From Aurantiochytrium sp. KH105 (Eukaryota > Sar > Bigyra > Thraustochytrida > Thraustochytriidae), in NCBI GenBank assembly GCA_003116975.1, contig BGKB01000023.1, forward strand, positions 357,255 through 421,254: a stretch of DNA of 64,000 nucleotides, written 5' to 3'. Made by a program: the position numbers and the translations under genes. Under the pieces are notes generated by a model, which was not told the origin of the DNA, did not search any database, and saw only the letters and a program-made list of their open reading frames with translations. Of this stretch, positions 47,839 to 58,107 are shown piece after piece (within the stretch, counting starts at the first letter, position 1; each line of letters opens with the position of its first letter).

Positions 47839-50800
47839 TTAGATTGCAATGTCGACCCCGAAATCTTGTCTTGCCCGCAACGGTGATCGGCCGCCCTCCG
47901 CGTGCTCTCGCGCTCGCTGTACGCTTCGAAACACTTGAACAAACTTGGCTTTGGCTTCGGAACTCGTGCTGCCGCTCGCGAGCCATTGCTGCACGGAAGA
48001 TGAATTCCATACCGTGTCCCCGCCACGAACTGGAGCAGTACCCGGAGGAGCGCGTGCCGCTCGGCTAAAGATGCCCCCGGGACCACCAGCTCGAATAAGG
48101 TCGCTCACAAAGCGTGTGTAGTGCACCAAGCGCGAGCTTTTAGTGGCCTCGAGCCAATCAAAGTGCTGCACCAACAAAAGAAGTTCCGTCCGACTGCAGG
48201 GAATGTACAAGTCTTCGCACGCGTCGAAAAAGTCTTCGAAGTCGAGACACCCGGACTCTGTCGGGTCATTTCTCGCAAAAACGCGGTTAGGATCAATACG
48301 ACTCCGTAGTAACGCGGCGCGAACCTTCTCCCCAATGCTTTGTACAAGAGCACCCTTTTCGCCGTCCATGCCCAGACACTGGGCGCAAAATCGCACGTAG
48401 TCGACCATGTCGTGTCCAGAAGGGTCCAAGTCATCCAAGAGGACCTGAACATCTCGAAGTGAGAGTGGTTGCGGGTAAAGCCCGAGCGATTTCTCTAGCG
48501 TTGCGACAAAGTCCCGTCGCGAAATGTGACCCGTGCCCATGGCGTCCACCCGGCCAAACGCCGCGCGCATATCCAGTTCGCCACCGGCGACCTCTGAGGA
48601 GAGTTTTAAATGATCCTTGAGGCGGGTCAGTACCCCGTTCACTTGTCGATAGCTTGGCGCCATCATACGCACGAAACGTCCATAGTCTACGAGCGAAGGT
48701 GAGTGTGCGCTTTGAACCCATCGCAAAAGCATTTGCATTTGCGTCTCGTTCAGCACAGTGTTGGCACCAAGATCATCTTCTAAAACGTCGCGAAAGGATT
48801 CCCGCGTCAGATATCCAGAGCTTGAATCGTCCCGTGAATGGAGTAATTCAACCAAGTGGATTCCGCTTGGTGCATTCACACGTTGCTGAGCCTTACAGCG
48901 CAAGTCGCTGATAATCTGTAGCATGGCATCGAGCTCTTTGCGAGGCCGCAACTGCAGGCGTTGCATCAGAGCCCCATCATAACGGACTCGATTGGACGTG
49001 GTGCGGAATTCTTTGCGCAAGCTTGCGAGCCATGGCTGTGGAAGCTGCGGTGCCACAGCGCGCATAGCTTCCCCGAACGCAGTCTGGGAGATCGTTCCAT
49101 TTCCATCTTCATCAAGCCTCTGAAAAGTCTCTGCAGGGTTCTCCACCTCGACAAAGTCCCTCAAATGCGCCGAGTAAGCGCTGGTTTCCATGCGCTGGCG
49201 ACCAGATTTGTCCACTGTCTCGTCAACGAGAAAAGTCCACAACTCAGCAAAGAGAATCTCCCCATGTGCGCTGGCTACATGTTCACCTCGCACTTTCCTC
49301 TGCAAGGTCTTCGCAAGCATTATTCCATCGTGCGCACGGTCTGCAGCCTTGAGCCCTGACTTTGGGACAAGTCGCTTGACAAGCTTTGCGAGATGATCGC
49401 AGGTAAAGTGCTCAGGCTCGCCTGCGTCGTAAAGCAGTACGTCCTGCATGAGTCGCTTGGCTCCAAGACCTCCACGCAGACTTTTCTGAATCGTCAGACG
49501 AGCAGCCTCGAGCAATTCTCGTGGTCGGCACTCTGCATCAGGAACAAGATCTTGCGCAGGCCACAGCGCGCGCAGCAGCTTCGCAGAGCACAATATTGAC
49601 TTTCCCGCAACGCCATTGTCAGTTTTCGCGAGATCAACAAGTGATTGAAACTGACCTTGGCTGAGAATGGCTTCTGTTTTCGACAACATGGCACGAAGTT
49701 CGACTTCTGAAAGTGCTTGTTTCGCTTTCAGCATTGCTTTGAGCGAATACGCATCCGTTCGGCAGAGCGATTCTCGCAATGCAGCCCAGTCGAGCATTGT
49801 CTGTCCCTCGGGGCCACCAAAGAGTGATGCTCTTTGGGTCTCTTTGCCATGCGCCTCATTGTCATCGCTGTCACTGTTCGATTCAACGTCAAAATCTCCC
49901 GCGTCAACTTCTTCTTCCAATGTTTTGGCACGATCAAGGCGTGGCGACTCCCGAGCCACAAGTGTGCAGGCGATCCGGTGAAGTTCTTTGGCATCGACGA
50001 AACCTTCGGCTTGAATTCCATGTTCTCCCCAAAACGCGTTGATTTGTTCATCGCTTGCAAAGGTCCGTCTGCGCACAATCGATTTTAGACGCGCGAGAGA
50101 AATGCGTGCATTGGTATCAGGGTCGCGACCTGAGAGCTCTGCAAAGCGTGCCTCATAAGAAGACTCGTTGCCAAAAGAGTCCACGATAAAGTCCTGCAAT
50201 GTCTTGATGCTCTTGTTGTCAATTGCTTGGTTCGTTTCTGGTGTTTCCCGCTCGAGGGCTGTCAAGATTGAGGCAACTGACTCGCGAAGCTTGCCAAGCT
50301 CGACATGCCCCGTTCTGTGCTCGTGACCAAATGCATGGACAACATGGTTCAGTTCCCATTCTCGAAATTCGTACGATGTGAGCAAGAGTGCTGGCGCAAG
50401 CGCCTCTCGAAGTGACACCTCTGATATTGTCTCGTGTGAACCAAGGTAGCCAAGAACTCGTTGACCATGAATTCGACACGCTTCGACGAGGAGCTGCTGT
50501 ACGCGCGCAGGATTAAATCGGAAAAGCTCTCGTAACGCGCGCATTGATACTAGCTTTTTCGTTCCTGGTGTCGTGCTTGCAAGTGCTGATAAGAGCTCTT
50601 TTAGGCTTTTCGCCGAGTCGACCGTGAGTCCAGCGCCGTCAAGTACCTCGCAGGCTTTCCGCCGCGTCAAGTGTCCAGGCTGTACGACCGGATTGTTCTT
50701 TTTAGATGGCCTTTGGCCCGAATGTTCGAGCTGTGTTTGTGCAAGGTCCAATGCGTCGCGTGCGCACTCGATAAGAAGTTCTGTGTCGGGAACTTGGCGA

Positions 50801-52248
50801 GAAAGACATTCTTCTGGCGAGGTGAGTACATCGAGCATGTTTGAGACGAGCTGATCCACGAGATCCTTGCGGACTTTTTCGATACGCAAAGCGCGCGCTC
50901 GAGTATCACGACGTTCTGCGTGTTCGCGTTCGCTTGCACCCAGTCCGCTTGCAATCTTGGCAAACTCGACTTCGAGATCGCGCTTCACGCTGTCACCGTC
51001 GCTTCGAATCAACCTTCCAAATAGGACCAGCTCGTGCGCTAACGTTGCGGAAAGCGCCGCAGCACGATTTTGCAACGCTCGAAGATCTGGCGAGGTATCG
51101 AGACGCTGTAAATCCCTGCAAGGAGGCATTTCGTCGAGGCGGCCCACGTACAAATTGCACAGCGCACGCGGCGCTTTGGCGTTTCTACGGATCCAAACAC
51201 GAGGCTGCGTGGAGGTGCGTGTGAGAAAGTGGTTCAAGATCGTAGATCGGGTGGGTACCTCTGTCGCGACGACAAAACCGTGTCGCGTGAGTGCCTCTTC
51301 TGCAGCAGGATCCTTGGTCCTTGTCCATTGGCAGATAATGCCTGTGACTCGAGCGCGCTGAAAGGCGTCCTTGTCTGCATACTCTGACCTTGCGGCGCGT
51401 TTTATCCATATGCCAACGTTCCTGCCCATTGCATGCTCAAAGCCTTGATCTACGAGCTCGAGCTGCTGCATTTTGGTCGCGCGAGTGGAAAGCACCCGCA
51501 CGTCTACGAGAACGCGGGGATCCTCGTTCATGCTTGCGTTGGTAATCCAGGCAGCATGCTCGCAAAATCGTGGTACGCGTGAGTAAATAAACTTCTCCAA
51601 GGCTTCCTTGTCAATTTCGTCGAATCCTGCAGGGTCCAGGAAACGCATGATGACCTTTTCAATTTCGCGCGCACAGAAAGCACTGTCGCGCCCTCGAAGA
51701 AGTTGATGAAAGAGTCGACGAAAGCCATTGACATCGATTGCGTGTGATTGTTTTTTTGCTTTATTTGTCCAACGTGCAAAGGTCTTATCCGTGCCTCCAT
51801 CAAGGTCTGCGAGAACCTTGAGTTTGCGCTGCAGGACATCTGCGGCTGCCTCCAGCTCTAGAGATCCGCGCGCGAAACAAGCACTCGCGCCGGCAAATGT
51901 ATATAGCTCAGCGCCGTATACTTTTATGAGAAGCGCTGCAGCGTTTTGCAGGTGTCTCTCGTCTTCGATGGTGATGCGACCGCGCCAAGCTGTCACAATA
52001 CGAAGAAACCTTTCGGTTATTTTGTGCAGCTCTCCACGATGATGCGGGAGATCGCGGTGGTCAGCACCGCTATCTGCGCTGACGATCTGCACTCCCTCGT
52101 CCCAGTACGGCTGCTTGCCCAGGGTGGCTTGGAAGGCGTCGCGCAGCTCCGCTTCGCAGAACCCTGCACCAGCCTCGCGCACGTCCTGTGCGAGTTTCTC
52201 GAGCCACGCGCGGCTCGCCGCAGCGCGATCCTTCGGGTCCTTTTCCAT
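47839..52248 (-). CDS. Large EF-hand repeat protein
   Basis: 1,469 residues from ATG 52246-52248 (complement); frame open upstream only from TTG. The clearest EF-hand is near residue 1040 ('LDEDGNGTISQTAFGEAM', with Asp, Asp, Asn, Thr and Ser at loop positions 1, 3, 5, 7 and 9; position 12 is Phe-Gly rather than Glu, so calcium binding may be weak). Degenerate EF-like units follow: 'DDSSSGYLTRESF', 'VDAMGTGHISRRDF', 'LDPSGHDMVDYVRF' and 'NDPTESGCLDFEDF'. The rest is largely helical. An N-terminal region (about 230-360) with two WI(K/R)R motifs ('GIWIKRAA', 'RVWIRRNA') may be a small beta domain. The pattern recalls EFCAB6-type multi-EF proteins of cilia, but this is only a resemblance. Divergent from the coiled-coil gene by 454 bp. 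Confidence 0.82.
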   Translation of the reverse strand: MEKDPKDRAAASRAWLEKLAQDVREAGAGFCEAELRDAFQATLGKQPYWDEGVQIVSADSGADHRDLPHHRGELHKITERFLRIVTAWRGRITIEDERHLQNAAALLIKVYGAELYTFAGASACFARGSLELEAAADVLQRKLKVLADLDGGTDKTFARWTNKAKKQSHAIDVNGFRRLFHQLLRGRDSAFCAREIEKVIMRFLDPAGFDEIDKEALEKFIYSRVPRFCEHAAWITNASMNEDPRVLVDVRVLSTRATKMQQLELVDQGFEHAMGRNVGIWIKRAARSEYADKDAFQRARVTGIICQWTRTKDPAAEEALTRHGFVVATEVPTRSTILNHFLTRTSTQPRVWIRRNAKAPRALCNLYVGRLDEMPPCRDLQRLDTSPDLRALQNRAAALSATLAHELVLFGRLIRSDGDSVKRDLEVEFAKIASGLGASEREHAERRDTRARALRIEKVRKDLVDQLVSNMLDVLTSPEECLSRQVPDTELLIECARDALDLAQTQLEHSGQRPSKKNNPVVQPGHLTRRKACEVLDGAGLTVDSAKSLKELLSALASTTPGTKKLVSMRALRELFRFNPARVQQLLVEACRIHGQRVLGYLGSHETISEVSLREALAPALLLTSYEFREWELNHVVHAFGHEHRTGHVELGKLRESVASILTALERETPETNQAIDNKSIKTLQDFIVDSFGNESSYEARFAELSGRDPDTNARISLARLKSIVRRRTFASDEQINAFWGEHGIQAEGFVDAKELHRIACTLVARESPRLDRAKTLEEEVDAGDFDVESNSDSDDNEAHGKETQRASLFGGPEGQTMLDWAALRESLCRTDAYSLKAMLKAKQALSEVELRAMLSKTEAILSQGQFQSLVDLAKTDNGVAGKSILCSAKLLRALWPAQDLVPDAECRPRELLEAARLTIQKSLRGGLGAKRLMQDVLLYDAGEPEHFTCDHLAKLVKRLVPKSGLKAADRAHDGIMLAKTLQRKVRGEHVASAHGEILFAELWTFLVDETVDKSGRQRMETSAYSAHLRDFVEVENPAETFQRLDEDGNGTISQTAFGEAMRAVAPQLPQPWLASLRKEFRTTSNRVRYDGALMQRLQLRPRKELDAMLQIISDLRCKAQQRVNAPSGIHLVELLHSRDDSSSGYLTRESFRDVLEDDLGANTVLNETQMQMLLRWVQSAHSPSLVDYGRFVRMMAPSYRQVNGVLTRLKDHLKLSSEVAGGELDMRAAFGRVDAMGTGHISRRDFVATLEKSLGLYPQPLSLRDVQVLLDDLDPSGHDMVDYVRFCAQCLGMDGEKGALVQSIGEKVRAALLRSRIDPNRVFARNDPTESGCLDFEDFFDACEDLYIPCSRTELLLLVQHFDWLEATKSSRLVHYTRFVSDLIRAGGPGGIFSRAARAPPGTAPVRGGDTVWNSSSVQQWLASGSTSSEAKAKFVQVFRSVQRAREHAEGGRSPLRARQDFGVDIAI

Positions 52249-52702
52249 CCTGCGCCTGGACCTGGCTCCCTGCCCGGCGCAGGCCCGCGCGCAGAGCACG
52301 AGGCCCAGCGAGGCAATCGGCGATTGATCAGTACGGGCTGGCAGCCTGCTGCTGACTGTGCGGGTGTGCTCGGTAACGTTGCGTTGCGTTGTGTTGCGTT
52401 CGTTGCCCAAACGGTGTGTACCGCGCGACCCAACCAGCCAAGGTCGGGCCCCACATCTGCGGCTTCAGGTTGTTGAAACGGTCGCAGCATTCATTCCGCC
52501 AAGCTTGGCTATTGGCTGCCTTTTTCTACTGCCGGTGGTGATATTCGCCAAAGTTAATCGTGCCAGACAAAATAAACCTCGCACAACTGAGCAAGCAAGC
52601 AAGCAAGCAAGTGAGCAAGTGAGCCAAAACCCGTACGTACGCATCCTCAACGTGCTTGGACAAAGGAATTTTGGACGAGTAGGAGGGGGGCGCCGTGCAG
52701 AG
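52249..52702. promoter_or_regulatory. Divergent promoter region, EF-hand gene / coiled-coil gene
   Basis: 454 bp with GTTGC/GTTGT repeats (about 52376-52406) and GCAA repeats (52589-52612). No TATA box recognised. Drives two divergent genes. Confidence 0.5.
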
Positions 52703-53839
52703 ATGGACGCGGAGGTGCAAGAGGTGGAGTGCGCCCGCGCGCTCCTGAGTGATCTGCGCGAACTGCTACCGGTGCTGCTTGCGCGGTGCCAGCGCGTGGC
52801 GAAATGCCGCAGCAAGCTGCTCGCAGGCTCTGGAGATGAGCATGAGACTTTGCGGGTCAAAAACTTACTCGACAAGGCAGAGATGGAGCGCGATGCGTTG
52901 CGAACGCACATTCTCGAACGTGTTGAGGCATCGGGAGAGGCTGTCGCAGAGGTGCGACGCGTCGTAGGCGCCTGCGTCTCACTCGACAACGTCGCTTTGG
53001 AGAAACCTTTGGCAGTCGCAGTGCCCGAATTCTGTAAGTCGATTCCGGCACGACGAAAGGCTCTCCTTTTGCGTCTGAAAAAGCTGCGTCACACGCAAAA
53101 GATCATGAGCGACTCTGCTGCGCGAGAGGAAAAACAAGATGATGCTAGTCACGACGATTCGAATGGCCTTGGGTTTGACATGCAGCTCGGCATTCTTAAC
53201 CAGCACATGGGACATCTTTACAAATTGCTTGGCAAGCTCGAACAATGCACGCACCATCTCTCCAAAGTCAAGGATGAACGATACATTGCGCGCTACGAGA
53301 ATGAGCGTGCGACGTTGAAGAACGAGCAAGCGCTTGTTCGGACCTTGCTGCAAGACTGGATCGAACGTAACGAGCAACATGGAGGCAGTGCCTGGGATCT
53401 GCACGGCGAGACTGCGTCGGCAATGGTCGCTGCGCTTGCGGAGGACATTGAAGACGCAGATCTTACTGCTGCAATGCGGGAGGACATTGTCCCGCTCTTA
53501 GACACGGCAAACATTACATCGTCTCCTCGCAGAGCATCGAGGCGTCATTCGAGTGCAAAGAGTGTCAAAAGGACAGCAGGTTTACAGCAGTCATTTGGCA
53601 AATCTGCAGACCGCGACGAAGGCGGCGGCGGCGGCGGCGGCGGCGGGGCGCAAATCTGGCTCGAGCCCTCGAAGGCAGTGCCGGCCCCTCGCAGCGGCGC
53701 TGCAGCTCTTTCGGCGAGCGCCAAGACCACGAAGAAACCCTCGTGGGGCCCTCGGCCCAGAAACGTCGCAAATGCATCGTCGCGTCGCGAGCCTGCCCCG
53801 GACGTGGAGGGCCTCAGCATCGCTGGCCTTGGGCTGTAG
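52703..53839 (+). CDS. Coiled-coil protein of unknown function
   Basis: 378 residues from ATG 52703. Mostly helical and charged from 1 to about 255, with heptad-like Leu spacing ('CARALLSDLRELLPVLLARC', 'LGILNQHMGHLYKLLGKLEQ'). A basic Ser-rich segment ('SSPRRASRRHSSAKSVKRT') follows, then a nine-residue Gly run encoded by GGC repeats (53623-53646) and a Pro/Ser/Ala tail. No family recognised. Shares a short divergent promoter with the EF-hand gene, which may suggest co-regulation, though this is a guess. Confidence 0.72.
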   Translation: MDAEVQEVECARALLSDLRELLPVLLARCQRVAKCRSKLLAGSGDEHETLRVKNLLDKAEMERDALRTHILERVEASGEAVAEVRRVVGACVSLDNVALEKPLAVAVPEFCKSIPARRKALLLRLKKLRHTQKIMSDSAAREEKQDDASHDDSNGLGFDMQLGILNQHMGHLYKLLGKLEQCTHHLSKVKDERYIARYENERATLKNEQALVRTLLQDWIERNEQHGGSAWDLHGETASAMVAALAEDIEDADLTAAMREDIVPLLDTANITSSPRRASRRHSSAKSVKRTAGLQQSFGKSADRDEGGGGGGGGGAQIWLEPSKAVPAPRSGAAALSASAKTTKKPSWGPRPRNVANASSRREPAPDVEGLSIAGLGL

Positions 53840-53996
53840 TTCGATCGCCGCAACGCTTTCTCACTCCTCACTGTCAATCTGAAAGCGGGGACATGGGCAA
53901 AAGGAAAGGACTCGCGTCCCTCGACACATAAACGAGACCCTCGCGTAAAATCAGACCCCTGGCTGCTTTCGGCGCGAGCCTTTCCCCCTTCATGTC

Positions 53997-55325
53997 ATGA
54001 TGTCGGACTCGCACACGCTTAACCCCAGCCCGGATGTCGCCACACCACAATCCGGCCTTTGTTCGTCGTGTCCTCGGACTCACCTGCGACCGACAGAGAC
54101 TGTGCAAAACACGCTGCGGCGCGTGGAGGCGGACTCGCAGACTTCGATGCGTGGAGGATCTTTGCCAGGCGCGCAGACTCGGGCTGCAGGCCGCGTTCGC
54201 CGCGCGGAGGGCGGGAGCGCGATGGCCGCGTCCTTTGAGGCGCTGTCCGCGCGTCTGGAGAAGTGGGCGCAGGGGTCGAATGGCGCGCTGCGCATGGTCG
54301 CTCTGGGCGAGACGCCTGCGAACTCGTACTGCTGGCACGACGCGCGACTCCGGCTGGGCAGGCGGTGGGCCTGGGATGCGCGCGAGGGCCGCCTTTGGGG
54401 CGTCGTGCAGTTCACCGAGGCTACGCAAGGCGGGCCAAAAACAACGCATGGCGGCGCCGTGGAGCTTGTCATGGATGTCGCATCTCAGCTCGTACGACAA
54501 CGACTTGGCATTCAGGCGCATCACGCAAGCATGACCGTTCGATACATGAACCTGACGCCAATCGACACGCCTCTCCTCATCGAGGCCTTCGAATCCAACG
54601 CTCGCGTTGTGCATCCTGTCATGGAATTGTCTGAACTTGAAAGTGATGGGGATGTGGCCAAGGCCCGGCGTCAGACCTGCGCAGCCACCACTTATACGCT
54701 GCGGCATTTGACCAAAGATGAGTCCGAGAAAAAGAAAAGTCCTCCTGCCCCACCACCACCTGCAAAGGACTTGCAATGGCCAGGTGGACCGGAACTCGAA
54801 GCTGCGATTAAGTACGCCTCCGAAGACGGAAATTTTGAGCCAGACGAAATTTTGCCTCGCATTGGCGAATATCCCAAGTTTGAGTTTCCGCCGGATGCGC
54901 TTGGGGGCCCCAAGATCCTTTCGCGGTGCTTCAAAAAGGTCGAATCGGGGTTGTCGGCCATCAGTCGAAGCGTTCTTCTATTTGGTGAGAACTGCGGACC
55001 TGATGCGCTTGAAAGCACTGAAGTTCTCAACAAGAGCAGTGTATATGTTGCCCTGGATCAGCTTTCCGGGCGTGCCACGCGTCTCTGCATCAACGATGGA
55101 CGGCCCGTTACCGCAGAACTCACTGTCGACTTTACTGAAGCCGACGCGCCCAAGCTGCCGGCACTTTTGATTGCCGAAGCACGTGCACAGAAATCGCGCA
55201 GTCCGAGCGGCAAAGTCATTATTCACACCACCTTTTCTCTGTTGCGGTGGCCGGACAAGGTCCAAGTCGCTTCGGGCCACGGCAGATTCATGCAGATCGG
55301 CTGGGACAACGCTCCCCGTCTGTAA
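53997..55325 (+). CDS. Hotdog-fold acyl-CoA thioesterase-like protein
   Basis: 442 residues from ATG 53997; internal Met 51 or 76 could be the true start. A hotdog domain lies at about residues 130-230: 'THGGAVELVMDVASQLVRQ' carries the His-Gly-Gly and the Asp on the central helix typical of PaaI/THEM4-type thioesterases. The strand 'ASMTVRYMNLTPIDTPLLIE' follows. A Lys/Pro linker (about 240-260) leads to a second region (about 320-440, 'VYVALDQLSGRATRLCINDG') that may be a second, diverged hotdog. Such enzymes hydrolyse acyl-CoA. Substrate is unknown. The Arg/Ser-rich N-terminal 75 residues could be a targeting sequence or 5' UTR. Confidence 0.72.
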   Translation: MMSDSHTLNPSPDVATPQSGLCSSCPRTHLRPTETVQNTLRRVEADSQTSMRGGSLPGAQTRAAGRVRRAEGGSAMAASFEALSARLEKWAQGSNGALRMVALGETPANSYCWHDARLRLGRRWAWDAREGRLWGVVQFTEATQGGPKTTHGGAVELVMDVASQLVRQRLGIQAHHASMTVRYMNLTPIDTPLLIEAFESNARVVHPVMELSELESDGDVAKARRQTCAATTYTLRHLTKDESEKKKSPPAPPPPAKDLQWPGGPELEAAIKYASEDGNFEPDEILPRIGEYPKFEFPPDALGGPKILSRCFKKVESGLSAISRSVLLFGENCGPDALESTEVLNKSSVYVALDQLSGRATRLCINDGRPVTAELTVDFTEADAPKLPALLIAEARAQKSRSPSGKVIIHTTFSLLRWPDKVQVASGHGRFMQIGWDNAPRL

Positions 55326-55705
55326 TAAAAGTAATCAAAGTAGCATACGTAAAGGCCGACGTTTTGCGACGTTGCCGCATCACGAGTGTTCTCGTTTGAT
55401 ACAACGCTCGACACAACGCTGATTCTCTTGTCTCGACGGTCGTCGAAAAATGCCTGTACATCGGCAATACGCCCCGTACCCCTGAAGCTTTTATCTTACC
55501 AATTTCTAGCTCCCTCTCGCTCGCAATACCTCTCCGCCAGCCCGCCCGGCCTTTCCCCCTCAAACTCTGGTTTTCTCTTCGCAGGACGCAAAGAACAATT
55601 TGCACGCGCTGCGTTCTCGGAACAGAAACGCAATCGCTTGCCGCTGCCACGCCGCTTTGGGTGCTGGAGTTGGTGCCACTGCCGACAGGGGCCAGGCTAC
55701 GCACG
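55326..55705. other. Short intergenic spacer
   Basis: 380 bp between two + strand genes. It begins with TAATAAAAG immediately after the stop, a plausible polyadenylation context. No other recognisable element. Confidence 0.5.
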
Positions 55706-57680
55706 ATGAGGGCGCGCGCGGCCACGGTCGCAGCAGCGACTGCCGCGTCGCGAGGACTTTTCGCCGGGCTGGCACGGCGCCATGGCCGCGTCGGCACGGG
55801 AGCGCCGCTGACGCGCAGGATGCTGACGACCACGCGGCAGCAAGGCAGCGCTGCGGCGAGGACCCCTACGGCAGCGACGACGACGACGACGGCGACGACT
55901 GCGGCGGCGGCAGCCAAGGTGCCTCCCGCGTCGACCACCGCGCAGATTGCCAAGCCCCGGAGAAGCGTGCTCGGGCGGCTCGCAAGAGGCCTCGCTGTTC
56001 TTGGCGTTGCTGGAGGCGTCGGCCTCGCGGTGCAGGCAAAGCGCGATGAAGGCACAGCTCGCTCGCTCGAGTTCTGGAGAATCGTCATGCCCATTTATGC
56101 GCACTACAGATATGTGCAATGGAAGGTGAGCGGCATGTCTGACGAGGAGCAAGACCGCGCGTTTAACGAGCTCCACGATCGGTATGCGCCCGTTGTGCGC
56201 GACGCTGTCCTCCAGCTGCGCGGTTTTTACCTCAAAGCTTGCCAAGTGGTCAGCACTGTTGACTACTTTTGTCCGCCGCAGTACCTCAAGTGGGCCAAGG
56301 AAATGCAGGATCAAGCGCCTACGACCCTACAGCCAGGCGAGGCCGAGCGCATCGTCGCTGAGAGCCTCGGAAAGCCCTTGGACGAGGTTTTCTCGTCGTT
56401 CGAAACAACTCCATGTGGATGTGCCTCGATCGGCCAAGTTCATCGTGCACGACTTCGGTCGAATGGTGAAGAAGTTGCCGTCAAGGTGCAGGCGCCAGGA
56501 ATCGAGCACAAGTTTCGCGCAGACATTGGGACGGTAAAGGCATTTTGCCAGTTTGCCCTCCCGCACATGGCGCCACCCATGGAAGAGATTGAGCGTCAGT
56601 TCGAGACCGAGTTCGACTATTTGGGGGAGGCCTCGAATCTCACCGAGGTTCATGACAAAATCATGCCAGTCTTTGGAAGTCGTGTTGCCATCCCCAAGCC
56701 TTACCCGGAATACTCGACGTCACGGGTGCTGGTCATGGAGTTTCTCGATGGTCAGCCTCTAATTGACGGCATTCGCGAGTCGATGAAGATTGTTGCAGAG
56801 CACCAAGGACGCTCGTACGAAGATTTGGAGCGCGAACACTGGGAACTGATCCGTCTCGGCAAGTTCGAGGACATTGACAAGGAGGAAAAAAAATTCCGTC
56901 ATTACCAACGCCTCCTCGACGCGCAGCGAACCGTCCATAATGGAGTGCGCGCTGTGTACAACGGGACTCTTGGTATGGTGTTTGGTCGCGTCGAGTACGA
57001 GCCACGCATTCATCTTTTGAACCTTGCTCATATCATTCGTCTCATGGCCAAGGTGCATGGTCACGAGATTCTCATTGATGGTGTTGTAAGTTATAGGCGG
57101 CAAGGTCCTGCCTCTGCGTCTTGGCAAGTATGCAAGGCACACTGACTCACTGACTGATACTTGAAATACTTGGCGCTTCCGATACTTGAAATGCTTGGCC
57201 TCCTCTTGAACTCCGTAGTTTAACTGCGACCCGCACCCGGGCAACATTTTATTGCTCAAGGACGGCCGTCTCGGTCTCATTGATCTCGGGCAATGCAAGC
57301 GTCTCCCCAAGGACTTTCAACGCACGTACGCGCAACTCATCATTGCGTTGGACAATGGGGAAAAGGAGAAAGTGGTTTCGCTCATGCAGCAAATGGGCAA
57401 TACATCCAAGTACGGCAATGTGGATGTACAGTACCGCTTGGCCCAATTCTGGCATGACCGAAGCGACAAAGAGGTCTTCCAGGGCAAGAATCTACAGGAA
57501 TTTCTCGAATTTTGCGAGAGCGAGGACCCTGTTGTGGGCATGGGCGATCATCTTGTCATGCCGAGCCGCGTCTCTGTCTTGCTTCGTGGCATTAGCAACG
57601 CCTTTGGCATTGATCTTTCCATTGCGCGGCTTTGGCGACCCATTGCAGAAGAAGCACTCAGCTCCTCGGCGCAAGCATAG
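55706..57680 (+). CDS. ABC1/ADCK (UbiB) family atypical kinase, two exons
   Basis: CDS join(55706..57085, 57219..57680), 613 residues. UbiB-family proteins are atypical kinase/ATPases of mitochondria and plastids, linked to ubiquinone and lipid metabolism. The N-terminus is Arg/Ala/Thr-rich without acidic residues, fitting a mitochondrial presequence, with a possible TM at about 93-112 ('LARGLAVLGVAGGVGLAVQA'). The family signature K-x-G-Q appears as K177-A-C-Q180, with Gly replaced by Cys. 'CASIGQVHRARL', 'VAVKVQAPGI' (ATP Lys), 'DPHPGN' and 'LIDLGQ' (metal Asp) follow. The exon junction gives 'DGVFNCDPHPGN'. Closest in style to ADCK1/ADCK5. A helical insertion ('LEREHWELIRLGKFEDIDKE') sits in the C-lobe. 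Confidence 0.93.
57086..57218 (+). other. Intron of ABC1 kinase gene
   Basis: 133-nt GT-AG intron (GTAAGT donor, CCGTAG acceptor). It contains a 19-bp near-perfect direct repeat, GATACTTGAAAT(A/G)CTTGGC, at 57156-57174 and 57181-57199. Removal joins GTT to TTT and restores the conserved DPHPGN context. Confidence 0.92.
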
Positions 57681-58107
57681 AATAACATCCTTCTTTCTAT
57701 AGAAAAGTGACAAAAGAGACATTCTTTTCCCTCCCGCCAGGCTATCGTATGGGCAAGGGAGGCCTATGGCGTAGCCAAGGTCTTGCTTGAACTCGCTCGG
57801 CCTACAAATAGGTTTGGTTTGTGGTGGAAAAGCCTCTTTTTTTCGATACTGTTTTTTTTTTCCCCTTTTTTTCTGCTGGGCAACTCAGCAAATCAAAGAC
57901 TGGCGCAGCGCGCTGGCAGCACGTGGACGCGACGGCCATAAAAAAGGAGAGGCCGCGTGGCCACGGCGGCGGCAGGCAGACTGGCAGGCAGACAGGAACA
58001 AAGTCCACGGCTGGGCGCCTGGGCCTCCGCATACCCCGCTTGCACGTGCGAGGGCCGGACTCGCAAGCGGCTTGCCAGCAGAACCAGCCAACAACTGGGG
58101 CGCGGTC
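57681..58107. other. Intergenic spacer
   Basis: About 430 bp with T-tracts (about 57836-57880) and GGCAGGCAGAC repeats (57970-57998). Presumed promoter of the RPC8 gene. No gene supported. Confidence 0.5.
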
